Part shown: positions 1 to 8,181 of the stretch, one piece after another
Position numbering within the stretch: the first letter of the stretch is position 1
How the letters are laid out: the number at the start of each line of letters is the position of its first letter
Assembly: GCA_029259915.1 (NCBI GenBank)
Contig: JAJDED010000053.1
Coordinates: 124,001-188,000 of the forward strand
Origin: Planctomycetota bacterium
GTDB lineage: Bacteria; Planctomycetota; Planctomycetia; Pirellulales; Lacipirellulaceae
Direction of reading: 5' to 3'
DNA length: 64,000 bases
Position numbers and translations under genes: made by a program
The notes under the pieces: generated by a model
Told to the model about the DNA's origin: nothing
Seen by the model: the letters and a program-made list of their open reading frames with translations, nothing else
Databases searched by the model: none

Positions 1-1
1 C

Positions 2-211
2 CTGTCAGCGGCAATCGCGCTAAGCGAACGCGTGCTGAACGGCGGCAAGCAGGAACTCGACGAGTACCTGTCATTCTTAAAAGGCGGCTGCTCCGAATTC
101 CCGCTCGATCTATTGCGCAACGCCGGCGTCGACATGGCCAAGCCCCAACCCGTAGAAACAGCCCTCGACCGGTTCGAAACGCTAGTGGACGAATTGGACT
201 CGCTCCTGTAA
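2..211 (+). CDS. pepF: Oligoendopeptidase F (M3 family), C-terminal fragment
   Basis: The last 69 codons of a gene that begins before the window. The readable tail contains LSAAIALSERVLNGG, YLSFLKGGCSEFPLDLL and NAGVDMAKPQPVETALDRF. This matches the C-terminal helical end of M3-family oligoendopeptidase F, a cytoplasmic zinc peptidase that cleaves short peptides. The HExxH catalytic motif lies upstream and is not visible. The last 24 or so codons and the following ~50 bp are duplicated at 985-1110, on the far side of a toxin-antitoxin cassette. Family assignment rests on the C-terminal tail only. Confidence 0.75.
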   Translation: MSAAIALSERVLNGGKQELDEYLSFLKGGCSEFPLDLLRNAGVDMAKPQPVETALDRFETLVDELDSLL

Positions 212-262
212 ACCTGTACGCATTTTTCGGTTGGCTTTATTGAACGAATCGGGGATAATGGA
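138..262 (+). repeat. Direct repeat copy 1: pepF 3' end plus downstream spacer
   Basis: This 125-bp segment covers the pepF stop codon and the following spacer, and ends at GGATAATGGA. It recurs at 985-1110 with roughly 85 % identity by eye. Two identical blocks are CAGCCCTCGACCGGTTCG and GACGAATTGGACTCGCTCC. The two copies bracket the MNT/HEPN gene pair. Copy 1 belongs to the intact pepF gene. Confidence 0.85.
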
Positions 263-294
263 TCATGCAAAGTTGATCACTTGGGAGACATTTC

Positions 295-606
295 GTGGTT
301 TCAATCGCAACAATTCAAGAGCTCTCCAATCACATTGCACAAACCTTTGATCCGGAGAAAATCATTTTATTTGGCTCGCATGCAAGTGGTAAGGCTGGCC
401 CTGATTCCGACGTTGACCTTCTGGTAGTCATTCCCCACAGAGGCAAGAGTTGGCAGATGGCCGCAAGAATTCGTGGAGCGATAGACGTTAACTATCCCCT
501 GGATCTGCTTGTGCGCAGCCCGGAAGAAATGCAACGACGCCTTGCGTCGGGCGACCCCTTTATGCAAGAAATTGAAAAATCGGGGGAGCTTCTCTATGAA
601 AGCTAG
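295..606 (+). CDS. MNT-type minimal nucleotidyltransferase (HEPN/MNT antitoxin)
   Basis: A 103-residue nucleotidyltransferase-fold protein. It shows the minimal motif GSHASG (about residues 27-32) followed by DSDVDLLVV (about 37-45), the metal-binding DxD of the DNA polymerase beta superfamily. In HEPN/MNT modules this protein is the antitoxin and acts by modifying or binding the HEPN RNase. The GTG start at 295 is preceded by GGGAGA about nine bases upstream. Its end overlaps the HEPN start by 11 nt, so the pair is translationally coupled. The cassette sits between two copies of the pepF 3' end, which suggests acquisition as a unit. Family call is firm; actual toxin-antitoxin activity is inferred. 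Confidence 0.85.
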   Translation: MVSIATIQELSNHIAQTFDPEKIILFGSHASGKAGPDSDVDLLVVIPHRGKSWQMAARIRGAIDVNYPLDLLVRSPEEMQRRLASGDPFMQEIEKSGELLYES

Positions 607-979
607 TGTTCGCGAATGGATTGACAAAGCGGAAAAGGATTTGCTGACCGCTGAACGCGAGCAGACGGCGAACCCTCCCAACTATGATGCCGTAGCGTTT
701 CACGCCCATCAGTGTACAGAGAAATATTTGAAAGCTCGGCTGATCGAAGCGAACCAAGACTTTCCCAAAACACATGATCTTACTGCACTTCTGCATCGCA
801 TTCTGGCATCGGAGCCGACGTGGGACAAACTTCAACCTGAACTCGACGCATTGACCTCGCTCGGCACGGAAGTTCGGTATCCAGGCACAGAAGCCGATCA
901 AGAAGATGGTGCGGAAGCACTCAAAACAGCACGGCGGGTACGTGATCAGATTCGCAAGTCGCTTGGGATCGCATCTTGA
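596..979 (+). CDS. HEPN domain protein (putative RNase toxin)
   Basis: A 127-residue helical HEPN-domain protein, the partner of the MNT gene upstream. Readable family signatures are AFHAHQCTEKYLKA (about 42-55), KTHDL (about 67-71) and VRYPG (about 99-103), as in COG2250-type HEPN proteins. A clear Rx4-6H ribonuclease motif was not found, so catalysis may be weak or lost. The ATG at 596 was chosen because GGGGGAG precedes it and translation then starts at MKASVREW; an in-frame extension to 509 would run far into the MNT gene. The gene stops just before the second pepF-derived repeat. Confidence 0.8.
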   Translation: MKASVREWIDKAEKDLLTAEREQTANPPNYDAVAFHAHQCTEKYLKARLIEANQDFPKTHDLTALLHRILASEPTWDKLQPELDALTSLGTEVRYPGTEADQEDGAEALKTARRVRDQIRKSLGIAS

Positions 980-984
980 ATAGA

Positions 985-1110
985 CCAAGCCCTACGCCCG
1001 TAGTAACAGCCCTCGACCGGTTCGAAACGTTGGTCGACGAATTGGACTCGCTCCTGTAGGCAATCGCGCTTTTTTCGGTTGGCGTTACCGAGTGAATCGG
1101 AGATAATGGA
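985..1110 (+). repeat. Direct repeat copy 2: pseudo 3' end of pepF
   Basis: A second copy of the pepF tail. In frame it encodes PVVTALDRF, then TLVDELDSLL and a TAG stop, against PVETALDRF and TLVDELDSLL in the intact gene. It also carries the same downstream spacer, ending in GATAATGGA. It has no upstream coding sequence, so it is a remnant. Together with 138-262 it looks like the scar of a duplication or integration that placed the MNT/HEPN genes next to pepF. The silent and spacer differences show the event is not recent. Confidence 0.85.
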
Positions 1111-1189
1111 TTCTGCGCAGAAACTACCGAACAGATGTTCATAGAAAACTCCTCTTTATCCTGCGCTTTCTCTTGCGATTTACTTGCCA

Positions 1190-2248
1190 TTATTCCGCCC
1201 GTGGGCTGTCTTTGCCGAATTGGGTAATCCAATAAAAGGAGTGCCCGCGCTCGTCGACGCGTAACTCGCCGGCCAATCGTGCCTGGCTAAGCATCTTGTC
1301 CACGGCATTTTTCAAAAAGGTTTTGCGTTTAGGGAGCTTCACCTGAACCTGGTCGGGGTCGATCTCGCTCCTTGCGAGAATCCACTGATCGAAAAACAAT
1401 CGGGTTCCTAACCGTGGCTTGATCGCGTCAAGCGCGGCCGACAAAGTATAGCCGTCAATCTCGATCGTAAGAAACTCGTACAACTGCGGAACCAACTGCC
1501 GGGGGCTGGTCTCGGTTTTCCAACCCACCGGCCACGTCTCACGGCCACGGCGAGTTGGTTCAATCTTTAATTGCAACGATCCACCGCCCGGCTTCTCGGG
1601 CCGCAGCGTCAAACCTTCGCGTCGCAATACAAACGCCAACGCCGTGCCGGCAGTGATCCCCTTAAGTTCCGTGCCGAGCGAGTCGGCATCGCGCAACTCC
1701 AAATCCGCAGGCGCCGCATGAACCACCGGCAACGACAACTTCCGTTCCAGCTGAATAAGCAATTCCCGGGGCGTCAATGCTTTTGTGGAAAAATCGATTT
1801 CGCGCGACAGTTCTTCGTAGACGGTTTGAAATTGTTTTTCGGTAAGACCAAATCGCCCTCGCTCCTGCCCGAACGATTCCTGCTTCGATAAGTCCTGAAA
1901 GAAAACTCGCAGCGCGTTGCGATCCGACATGCGATAGCGCCGCTCGGGCAATACCAATTCGCCACTCCTGTTGAGTAGCGCCACTACTTTGTACCGTTCC
2001 GGAGCCCCGTTGGTGGAACCAACGATTTCCGGTTGGTCCCCAACACGCACACTGCGCAGCCGCACACTTCCGATATCCATTCGGCCTAAAATTTTCGCCC
2101 ATTCTTGCGGAGCAGTGATCGGCACCCCCGCCTCCATGGCAACTTCCACGTCGACCGGCAACTCGGCGCGCGACGCATTTGCTTGAACTAAGCTCCACAC
2201 CAATGCACCAAACCAAGCAAAACGGCATATCGCTGCCGGAACACTCAT
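1190..2248 (-). CDS. Secreted protein of unknown function
   Basis: A 352-residue protein beginning MSVPAAICRFAWFGALV, with a probable signal peptide ending near ASRAELP. No known domain was recognised. The middle resembles the STN-like or DUF segments common in planctomycete exported proteins: LTPRELLIQLERKLSLPVV and AGTALAFVLRREGLTLRP. A later segment (YTLSAALDAIKPRLGTRLF) has the same layout again. The ATG at 2248 was preferred over an in-frame TTG at 2263 because GCGAGG lies eight to nine bases before it. The gene converges on the MNT/HEPN cassette and stands alone. Confidence 0.65.
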   Translation of the reverse strand: MSVPAAICRFAWFGALVWSLVQANASRAELPVDVEVAMEAGVPITAPQEWAKILGRMDIGSVRLRSVRVGDQPEIVGSTNGAPERYKVVALLNRSGELVLPERRYRMSDRNALRVFFQDLSKQESFGQERGRFGLTEKQFQTVYEELSREIDFSTKALTPRELLIQLERKLSLPVVHAAPADLELRDADSLGTELKGITAGTALAFVLRREGLTLRPEKPGGGSLQLKIEPTRRGRETWPVGWKTETSPRQLVPQLYEFLTIEIDGYTLSAALDAIKPRLGTRLFFDQWILARSEIDPDQVQVKLPKRKTFLKNAVDKMLSQARLAGELRVDERGHSFYWITQFGKDSPRAE

Positions 2249-2637
2249 CGCAGTCCTCGCCAAGTGCCAAAAAAGTACCCCTACGCTACTTCGGCAAGTA
2301 TAGCACCCGTGCTGGCGGGCTCGTATGCGCTTGCCAAGGTCAGCCGATTTCGTGAAAATGTGGGTCTTGTATCTAAAATCTGAAATAAGGCCCTCCGGGC
2401 GTGTTTGAGATAAATAGATTAACTGGTTTCCTGTTTATTCGGGGAACTCTCGCAAAGGCGCTAAGGCGCAAAAGACAGATAAATATTTTTGAAAAGCTTT
2501 GCGCCTTGGCGCCTTTGCGAGAGACATATCCCAATCGACTAACAAGTTTTTCATGGATGTCCACTCAGAGACACCCGCTCAGTTGGTAGGTGTTTCCATG
2601 AATTACTTTAACTGAGTTTTTTTAGAGGAGCAGCGGT
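2249..2637. other. Intergenic region between divergent genes
   Basis: A 389-bp divergent spacer. Apart from the palindrome at 2447-2523 and the ribosome-binding site AGAGGAG before 2638, no gene is supported. Short ORFs here mirror the palindrome on both strands and are not convincing. Confidence 0.6.
2447..2523. repeat. Inverted-repeat element A (GGCGC-rich hairpin)
   Basis: Two 26-nt arms, 2447-2472 and 2498-2523, are inverted copies with one mismatch around a 25-nt loop. Arm core: GCAAAGGCGCTAAGGCGC, built from 9-bp-like units (AAGGCGCTA, AGGCGCAAA). It lies between divergent genes, so it is not a simple terminator. It belongs with the other arm-matched palindromes at 11636, 23705, 28439, 40823, 42105, 54270 and 55539, although it lacks their AACC(G/A)C tip. 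Confidence 0.8.
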
Positions 2638-3636
2638 ATGTCGCGTCCCGTCACACTTTTCACAGGCCAATGGGCCGATCTGCCATTGGACGACATGGCC
2701 CGCAAGGCGAATGAGTTCGGCTACGACGGCCTGGAACTAGCCTGCTGGGGCGATCATTTCGAAGTCGACAAAGCGATTGCCGAAGATGACTACGCCGACA
2801 CCAAGCGTAATCAACTCGAAGGGTACGACTTGCAGTGCCACGCCATCAGTGCCCACTTGGTGGGCCAAGCGGTGTGCGACCCCATCGACGCGCGGCATCA
2901 ATCGATCTTGCCCGACTATGTGTGGGGCGACGGCGACCCGCAAGGAGTCAACGAGCGGGCAGCCGAGGAAATGAAAAACACCGCGCGGGCCGCCCAGCGA
3001 TTCGGCGTCGACGTAGTAAACGGTTTTACAGGATCAGGAATCTGGCACCTGCTTTACTCATTCCCGCCGGTTCCTGAAGAAACACTCGAAAAAGGCTTTA
3101 CTGATTTTGCAGATGCGTGGAACCCAATTCTCGACGTGTTCGGCGAGTGCGGCATACGGTTCGCTTTAGAAGTACATCCCACAGAGATTGCTTTCGACAT
3201 CTACACAGCCCAGCGCGCCCTGGAAGCTCTGGGGCACCGCGATGAATTTGGATTCAATTTCGATCCCAGCCATCTCATTTGGCAAGGCATCGATCCGGTG
3301 GAATTCATCCGCGCATTCCCAGATCGCATTTTTCACATGCACGTCAAGGATGCGATCGTCACGCTCAATGGCAAGAGCGGCATCTTGGCGAGCCACTTGA
3401 ATTTCGGCGACGCTCGGCGAGGTTGGGATTTCCGCTCTCCAGGTCGGGGCAGCGTGAATTTCGAAGAAATCATCCGCGCTCTGAACGACATCCAGTACAG
3501 CGGCCCCTTGAGCGTAGAATGGGAAGATGCCCGCATGGACCGAGAACACGGCGCCCGCGAAGCGTGCGAGTTCGTCAAGCGACTCGATTTCGAACCGGCA
3601 AACGTCGCTTTCGATGCAGCGTTCGCCGAGGGATAA
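2638..3636 (+). CDS. Sugar phosphate isomerase/epimerase
   Basis: A 332-residue TIM-barrel protein of the xylose isomerase-like family. Metal-site and barrel signatures include [13 protein letters not shown] (about 178-190), [12 protein letters not shown] (about 205-216), FHMHVKDA (about 230-237) and LSVEWEDA near the C-terminus, giving the E, D/H, H and E ligands of the family. It probably interconverts or degrades sugars or cyclitols in the cytoplasm; the substrate cannot be told. AGAGGAG sits seven bases before the ATG. It is followed on the same strand by a DUF1570 protein, with no evident functional link. Confidence 0.88.
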   Translation: MSRPVTLFTGQWADLPLDDMARKANEFGYDGLELACWGDHFEVDKAIAEDDYADTKRNQLEGYDLQCHAISAHLVGQAVCDPIDARHQSILPDYVWGDGDPQGVNERAAEEMKNTARAAQRFGVDVVNGFTGSGIWHLLYSFPPVPEETLEKGFTDFADAWNPILDVFGECGIRFALEVHPTEIAFDIYTAQRALEALGHRDEFGFNFDPSHLIWQGIDPVEFIRAFPDRIFHMHVKDAIVTLNGKSGILASHLNFGDARRGWDFRSPGRGSVNFEEIIRALNDIQYSGPLSVEWEDARMDREHGAREACEFVKRLDFEPANVAFDAAFAEG

Positions 3637-3726
3637 TTGGCAACAGGACAAACGAAAACCCTAGTAAAGAAAAAAATAGCCGCCACCGGAAGGTGGTGGT
3701 TCAGGCTGCCTGGTTACACTGGAAGT

Positions 3727-5058
3727 ATGTCTGGCATATCGCGTCATCCCCGTTTGTGTCGTGTTCAACTGTTTCTGTTGATCGCCATTTGCTTTTCGAC
3801 TTACTTGGCTCCAATTGAAGTAAAGGGCCAGACCTCGCCTGCGGGCAAACTTTTCTACGTGGCACCTGATCTCTATTCGCAGTCTGTTCACGAAAATCCG
3901 CAGGCAAACTCCGAACAAGCTGAGCAAATGTACCGGCAAGCACGCACTGCGTGCGAGCAAGGCGACGTTGGCGAATCGCTCCGTTTGGCAACCCGCGCCG
4001 TGTGCGCCGACCCCAACCATGCAGACGCACGGCGCGTGCTAGGGTATCGCCAAATCGGTGATTCCTGGGCCGGCAGTTTCGCGGCACGCCGACTCCAGCG
4101 CGGCGAGATTTGGAATTCCCAATTCGGCTGGATTCTTGCCGAAGATGCCAACCACTGGGAAGCCGGCGAGCGACCTCTGGGAAAACAGTGGATCTCCGCG
4201 GAAGACGATGCCCGTCGACATGCCACCATCGACAACGGCTGGCACATCCGCACCGATCACTTCTCGATCGTCACTAACCATAGCCGCGCGTCAGCCGTTA
4301 CGTTGGCAACCCAACTAGAAACACTCTTTCAACTCTGGCAACAAGTCTTCGGCGGCTTCGCTCTCGAACCAAGCGAATTGCTCAAACGATTTGATGGCAG
4401 ACCATCGAGCGGATATCGCAGGAAACCTTTTCAAGTTTTCTATTACCGAACTCGCACCGAGTATAACCAAGCCTTGATTCGGCAGCAGCCGCGAATTGAA
4501 ATGTCGTTAGGCATCTATTTCGACAAAACCCGCAAATCGCATTTCTTTGCCGGCCCAGATCAACACGCCGCCACGATCAACCACGAAGCCGTGCATCAGT
4601 TTTTCCAGGAAACCAGGCCGGCAGCGCGGCAGGTTGGCGCACTGGCAAACGCCTGGTTGATCGAAGGAGTAGCCTGTTATTTCGAATCGCTCGCTCCGCA
4701 GCAGCACTCGCAGGCGGGCCAATGTTTTTCCCTGGGTGCTCCCGACACAGGACGGCTGCCCGCAGCAAAGCATCGCCGGCTTGTCGACAACTTCTATGTC
4801 CCGCTAGCCGAACTCTCGGCCATAGGAACCACCGACTTGCAGCGCCGCAGCGACATCGCCCGGCTCTACAGCCAATCGGCCGGACTCACGACTTTTCTGG
4901 CCCAAGGCCGCGACGGCACACTAAAACCGGCTCTGGTAGAACTGCTAAAATTGATTTACGCCGGTCGCGACAAACCGACTTCCTTAGCCGAACTGACCGG
5001 CCAAAGTTTTGAACAGCTCGACAAGCAATACGCCGAATTTCTCCGCCAGTTGCCTTAG
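3727..5058 (+). CDS. DUF1570 domain protein, putative zinc peptidase-like
   Basis: A 443-residue exported protein. From the ATG at 3727 the N-terminus (MSGISRHPRLC, then VQLFLLIAICFSTYL) is a plausible signal peptide, so this start was chosen over an in-frame TTG right after the upstream stop. Residues ~50-90 look TPR-like (EQAEQMYRQARTACEQGD). The DUF1570 core follows, with HFSIVTNHS, then NHEAVHQFFQ holding a gluzincin-like HExxH (H286-H290), and WLIEGVACYFES downstream providing the glutamate-bearing helix. The family is frequent in planctomycetes and its role is unknown. Peptidase activity is an inference from HExxH. Confidence 0.75.
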   Translation: MSGISRHPRLCRVQLFLLIAICFSTYLAPIEVKGQTSPAGKLFYVAPDLYSQSVHENPQANSEQAEQMYRQARTACEQGDVGESLRLATRAVCADPNHADARRVLGYRQIGDSWAGSFAARRLQRGEIWNSQFGWILAEDANHWEAGERPLGKQWISAEDDARRHATIDNGWHIRTDHFSIVTNHSRASAVTLATQLETLFQLWQQVFGGFALEPSELLKRFDGRPSSGYRRKPFQVFYYRTRTEYNQALIRQQPRIEMSLGIYFDKTRKSHFFAGPDQHAATINHEAVHQFFQETRPAARQVGALANAWLIEGVACYFESLAPQQHSQAGQCFSLGAPDTGRLPAAKHRRLVDNFYVPLAELSAIGTTDLQRRSDIARLYSQSAGLTTFLAQGRDGTLKPALVELLKLIYAGRDKPTSLAELTGQSFEQLDKQYAEFLRQLP

Positions 5059-5120
5059 CACCCAACAAACCGGGCGTTGACCGAGAACCCATGCCGCAGT
5101 ACGATCGTCTATTCAATGAT

Positions 5121-5195
5121 GGTGGCTGTAGTTCAGCTGGTTAGAATGTCGGATTGTGATTCCGAAGGTCGGGGGTTCGAGTCCCCTCAGCCACC
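5121..5195 (+). tRNA. tRNA-His (GTG)
   Basis: The cloverleaf can be read directly. The acceptor is GTGGCTG/CAGCCAC with the extra G-1 (5121) facing C73, the hallmark of tRNA-His. The anticodon stem is TCGGA/TCCGA around TTGTGAT, and the T-arm is GGGGG TTCGAGT CCCCT. The bases after C73 are CCT, so the 3' CCA is not encoded and must be added by tRNA nucleotidyltransferase. Confidence 0.96.
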
Positions 5196-5261
5196 CCTTG
5201 CGATTCTCGGGAAACACGTTTGTCCTCGCTGGTGCAACAGGCCTTTCGTTTGTCATGAAAC

Positions 5262-5294
5262 ATTCACCCAGTGACCAATGGTCACCGGGTGAAT
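5262..5294. terminator. Hairpin between tRNA-His and the convergent PEP-CTERM gene
   Basis: Arms ATTCACCCAGTGACC (5262-5276) and GGTCACCGGGTGAAT (5280-5294) pair with a single mismatch around AAT. No long T-tract follows on either strand. Its place between convergent genes suggests a bidirectional terminator or processing signal. Confidence 0.55.
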
Positions 5295-5324
5295 AGTTTG
5301 CTCGGGCGATTTGGGTTGAGATAG

Positions 5325-6779
5325 TCAGAGACTTATTTCTCTCCTTCGCATTGCGACGATGATCAGCAAATTTGCCAGCACTAACAAACCGGTTGTTGGC
5401 TCGGGTATCATGAAGACTTCCAGTTCTGCAAAGTCGATAGCAATCAAACTATCGAATCCGGGAGCAATACTGATCTCTAAAGGTATTGAGACCAAATTGG
5501 CACCGTTGTTAAATAAGCCCGTCAGTCCAGGCAAACCTCCGAATGAAGCAAAGTCTTCCAGGTCGACGACCACACTCAACAGTTGCGAACCGATTGTAGA
5601 AGGGTCAACATCTGAGGGTGAAGAATCAATACCGTCCATAGCGCCTAGAAGTGGGATACCGCCAAGCGAAAGTTCGACCGACCCTGGAAAGGCCGCCGTA
5701 TTGGCGCCATAGATTCCAATCTCTAAAAAGGCAGCATCCACCTGTCCGACAATCTGATCGAACGGAAGTTCGAAAGCATGGACACCGGCGGGAAGCAGCA
5801 CATCGGTCCCGAAGCTTCCCAATGGCAAGCTCAGAGGGTCGATGCTAGGATTGAACAACATGTCGCGGCCGACAATACCGGTTCCTAGTCCATCGCGGGT
5901 GCCATTTTTAGCCGGTTTTTTTGGCCGAGCTGGTTTGTGGCTATTGTCTTTGCTCGTACCAATAAGTTTTTCGATTCGCTTCATGTTTTTATCGGAAAAT
6001 GCCAGCTTACCTGCTCCCGCACCCAGATCAAAAACATTGTATCCCTGAGCCATGATGCTCGTTTTGGCATTGTCGAGTACCAATGGTTTGCCTTTGGCAT
6101 CTGCGGTCGGCTGTTTTTGAATGAAAGCACCAGCCGGATGCCCTGCGCCAAGATATTGGTGCCCCAGTTCGTGTGCCGTAGTTTTGGCAATCGCCCGGGT
6201 GAGTTCCGCTTTATCAAGTTTGCGATCGGCTTCTGGTTTGGCGGCCCCGCCTACGTTGTTTGCCGGAATCCAGACATTGTGATTAAAATTGTCGACGAGT
6301 ACCCATGCTTTGTTACCATCGAAAAATCCGAAGGAACCAGGAACCGCTGTATCATCCACTCCTGATACAAAGTCAATCGTCTTGGTGATCCCACCAGGGA
6401 CAGGATCCGTATTGGCTTTCTTGACGAAAAACTCAATCCACTTGCCTGCGTAGGCCGCTTCCATTTGAGTCTTGATATCGTCGACCATCATCATGATCGC
6501 CGCATCAACTGCCTGCTGTTGCTGAGGTGTGAGAGGCCCCACAGCCGGTGCGCCTGCAGCTGCACGAGCAACGCGGTTGACTTCAGGACTATTCTGAAAC
6601 GGGCCTCGAGTTCCCTGTTCTTCCGCGTTGTTGGCCCCACCCCCTGTAAAATCGAGAAGAACTTTCTCATTGGCTGATGTCGGACTTGTCAAGCTAAGGC
6701 CCAATACCGACACTAGCAACACTGTCGCGAGCCTACGAAAGTTAAGGCCGGACCACACTTTGCTCCAATTCACTTCCAT
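5325..6779 (-). CDS. PEP-CTERM protein with a zinc-metalloprotease-like motif
   Basis: A 484-residue exported protein. It has a signal peptide (about 1-36, hydrophobic core ATVLLVSVLGLSL) and a C-terminal PEP-CTERM sorting tail: IPEPTTGLLVLANLL, then VAMRRREISL. Between them is HELGHQYLGAGH (203-214). This resembles the metzincin HExxHxxGxxH zinc site but has one extra residue before the glycine. The second half is a beta-rich region ending in the PEP tail. PEP-CTERM proteins are processed by exosortase and go to the envelope or extracellular matrix. The ATG at 6779 was chosen because it opens the signal peptide; the in-frame extension upstream is not signal-like. Confidence 0.8.
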   Translation of the reverse strand: MEVNWSKVWSGLNFRRLATVLLVSVLGLSLTSPTSANEKVLLDFTGGGANNAEEQGTRGPFQNSPEVNRVARAAAGAPAVGPLTPQQQQAVDAAIMMMVDDIKTQMEAAYAGKWIEFFVKKANTDPVPGGITKTIDFVSGVDDTAVPGSFGFFDGNKAWVLVDNFNHNVWIPANNVGGAAKPEADRKLDKAELTRAIAKTTAHELGHQYLGAGHPAGAFIQKQPTADAKGKPLVLDNAKTSIMAQGYNVFDLGAGAGKLAFSDKNMKRIEKLIGTSKDNSHKPARPKKPAKNGTRDGLGTGIVGRDMLFNPSIDPLSLPLGSFGTDVLLPAGVHAFELPFDQIVGQVDAAFLEIGIYGANTAAFPGSVELSLGGIPLLGAMDGIDSSPSDVDPSTIGSQLLSVVVDLEDFASFGGLPGLTGLFNNGANLVSIPLEISIAPGFDSLIAIDFAELEVFMIPEPTTGLLVLANLLIIVAMRRREISL

Positions 6780-7443
6780 TAGTCTTTCCCCCACATAGAA
6801 TAGAGAACTTCCGACGTGAAGACGGCGACCGCCGCCGACATCAGAATCGGACCCTGCAAGTGCCACTTCCCCAATTGCACACTTATCGCATCAATCGGCG
6901 TTTCAATCGGCGTTTCAATCGAAAAGAACGAACTTACGCCTGAAGCATCCGCAAATGATCCCGCGGAAAAAGCCGCCACTTTGTTCGCGTTTCTTGTATT
7001 CCAAAGATGGTACGCTTCCAAAAAGATCTAATTACGACCTATTTATCCCATCAAACATCTTGCGTCTGTGAACTACATTACATTTCCACCTTTGATTTTT
7101 CCGATTCTTTTTGCACCCGAGAATCCAAGGGTCTTGCAGCAATAGCCAATCCGTGGCTAGGTGCGATCCTAAATCGACTTGAAAAACTCATTTCTGCGAT
7201 CAGATACTCCCCTCTCTTAGCAGGTTAGTTTCTAAAGCGGTGTAAATTATGGTGATTTCGTGGTTAAATTCACTGCTTGAAGATTGCACAATGAATGATC
7301 CCCACTGTCAGCTTTTCTTAGCTAAATTTAGGCTTCCACTGGGAGCCCCTATTTCTTGTACAGCGCTGGAGCCAAGAAATATGTTTTCTGGTGCAGTGAT
7401 TTCTGCCAGTGTGTGGATGTGCAACTTGCTCTAGGAGCGCGCA
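6780..7443. other. Gene-free spacer with a short tandem repeat
   Basis: 664 bp with no supportable gene. It should hold the promoters of the two genes that diverge from it. At 6892-6921 the 12-mer CAATCGGCGTTT occurs twice in tandem plus a half copy. The rest is AT-richer than the flanking genes. Confidence 0.6.
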
Positions 7444-7833
7444 ATGGCTACAACAGGAAACGTAATCGCACGGCTAATGAAAGAGCTAGACATCACCAGC
7501 GAACAAGCCGAAGGAGCGGCGGGGCTGCTGCTGCAGGTGGCGCAAGCGCGAATGCCTCAAGAAGATTTCTTGCAAGTTGCCGATTCTATCCCTGCCATTT
7601 CCGACATCATCGCCAAAGCGCCCCGATTCGTCGTACCCGCCCGCAGCCGACTGCGTGCCAAACTAAGCCGATTGCTCGGCGGCTTGGGCAGCCTCGCACC
7701 ATTAGCCGAACCTTTCGCCCGACTGCGGCTTGAGAAAACCACAATCCCCCAATGCACCGCGGTGCTGCTCGCCCATTTTCAAGAACGGGGCGGAGACCGG
7801 GTGGAGTCGCACCTACGAGAAGTGTGGCGGTAA
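7444..7833 (+). CDS. Small helical protein, DUF2780-like
   Basis: A 129-residue protein without signal peptide. The N-terminal part (IARLMKELDITSEQAEGAAG, then LLLQVAQARMPQEDFLQVAD) has the layout of DUF2780 (VcgC/VcgE-like) proteins: alternating helices with the GAAGLLL and IPAISDII elements. Function is unknown. TAGGAGCG lies about eight bases before the ATG. It is a single gene, convergent with the toxin-antitoxin pair downstream. Confidence 0.55.
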   Translation: MATTGNVIARLMKELDITSEQAEGAAGLLLQVAQARMPQEDFLQVADSIPAISDIIAKAPRFVVPARSRLRAKLSRLLGGLGSLAPLAEPFARLRLEKTTIPQCTAVLLAHFQERGGDRVESHLREVWR

Positions 7834-7856
7834 ATCCTCACGGATATTCGCAATGG

Positions 7857-8180
7857 CTAAGAGAGCCCGATGCGCACCAAATCACCTGAGTTCGGCTCTG
7901 CCAACACTCTCAGCAACTCGGGGACGAGAGGTTCGAGATCAACAAGACGATTGGATCGACTGCGTAGCAAAACCAATAGCAATTCGAATTTCGTAGTGTC
8001 TTGTTGGAACTCGATACTCTGGTCAACAGTGACAAACGCGCCAAAGTCTGTCGAGGCAAGTTCCAAAAGCTCTCCGTTTTTCTTGCCAGCCCAACCAGCC
8101 TCAGGTACTGTAACAACATCGTGACCGGTAATCAAAGAGGCTAATCGCCGGTCGAGACATTCATCCAGCAGTACACGCAT
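7857..8180 (-). CDS. DUF5615 PIN-like toxin (pair 1)
   Basis: A 107-residue PIN-like protein. Signatures are MRVLLDECLDRRLA (first acidic residue D6), GHDVVTVPEAGW, GKKNGELLELAS and FVTVDQ (second acidic cluster), as in DUF5615/Mut7-C-type PIN domains. These act as RNases in VapBC-like modules. The ATG starts one base after the stop of the upstream DUF433 gene (TAAC then ATG), so the two are translated together. A paralogous pair is at 52494-53026 with the same gene order. Family is clear; RNase activity is inferred. Confidence 0.85.
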   Translation of the reverse strand: MRVLLDECLDRRLASLITGHDVVTVPEAGWAGKKNGELLELASTDFGAFVTVDQSIEFQQDTTKFELLLVLLRSRSNRLVDLEPLVPELLRVLAEPNSGDLVRIGLS

Positions 8181-8181
8181 G

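Noticed and set aside
596..979. Active HEPN RNase by the standard Rx4-6H motif
   Set aside because: No clear match to that motif could be found by eye; only the family signatures (FHAHQ, RYPG) support HEPN membership.
2447..2523. Rho-independent terminator
   Set aside because: Both flanking genes start away from it (divergent), and no T-tract follows, so it is reported as a repeat element.
5077..5274. A 65-residue ORF across the tRNA
   Set aside because: It overlaps the tRNA-His gene completely and has no family feature.
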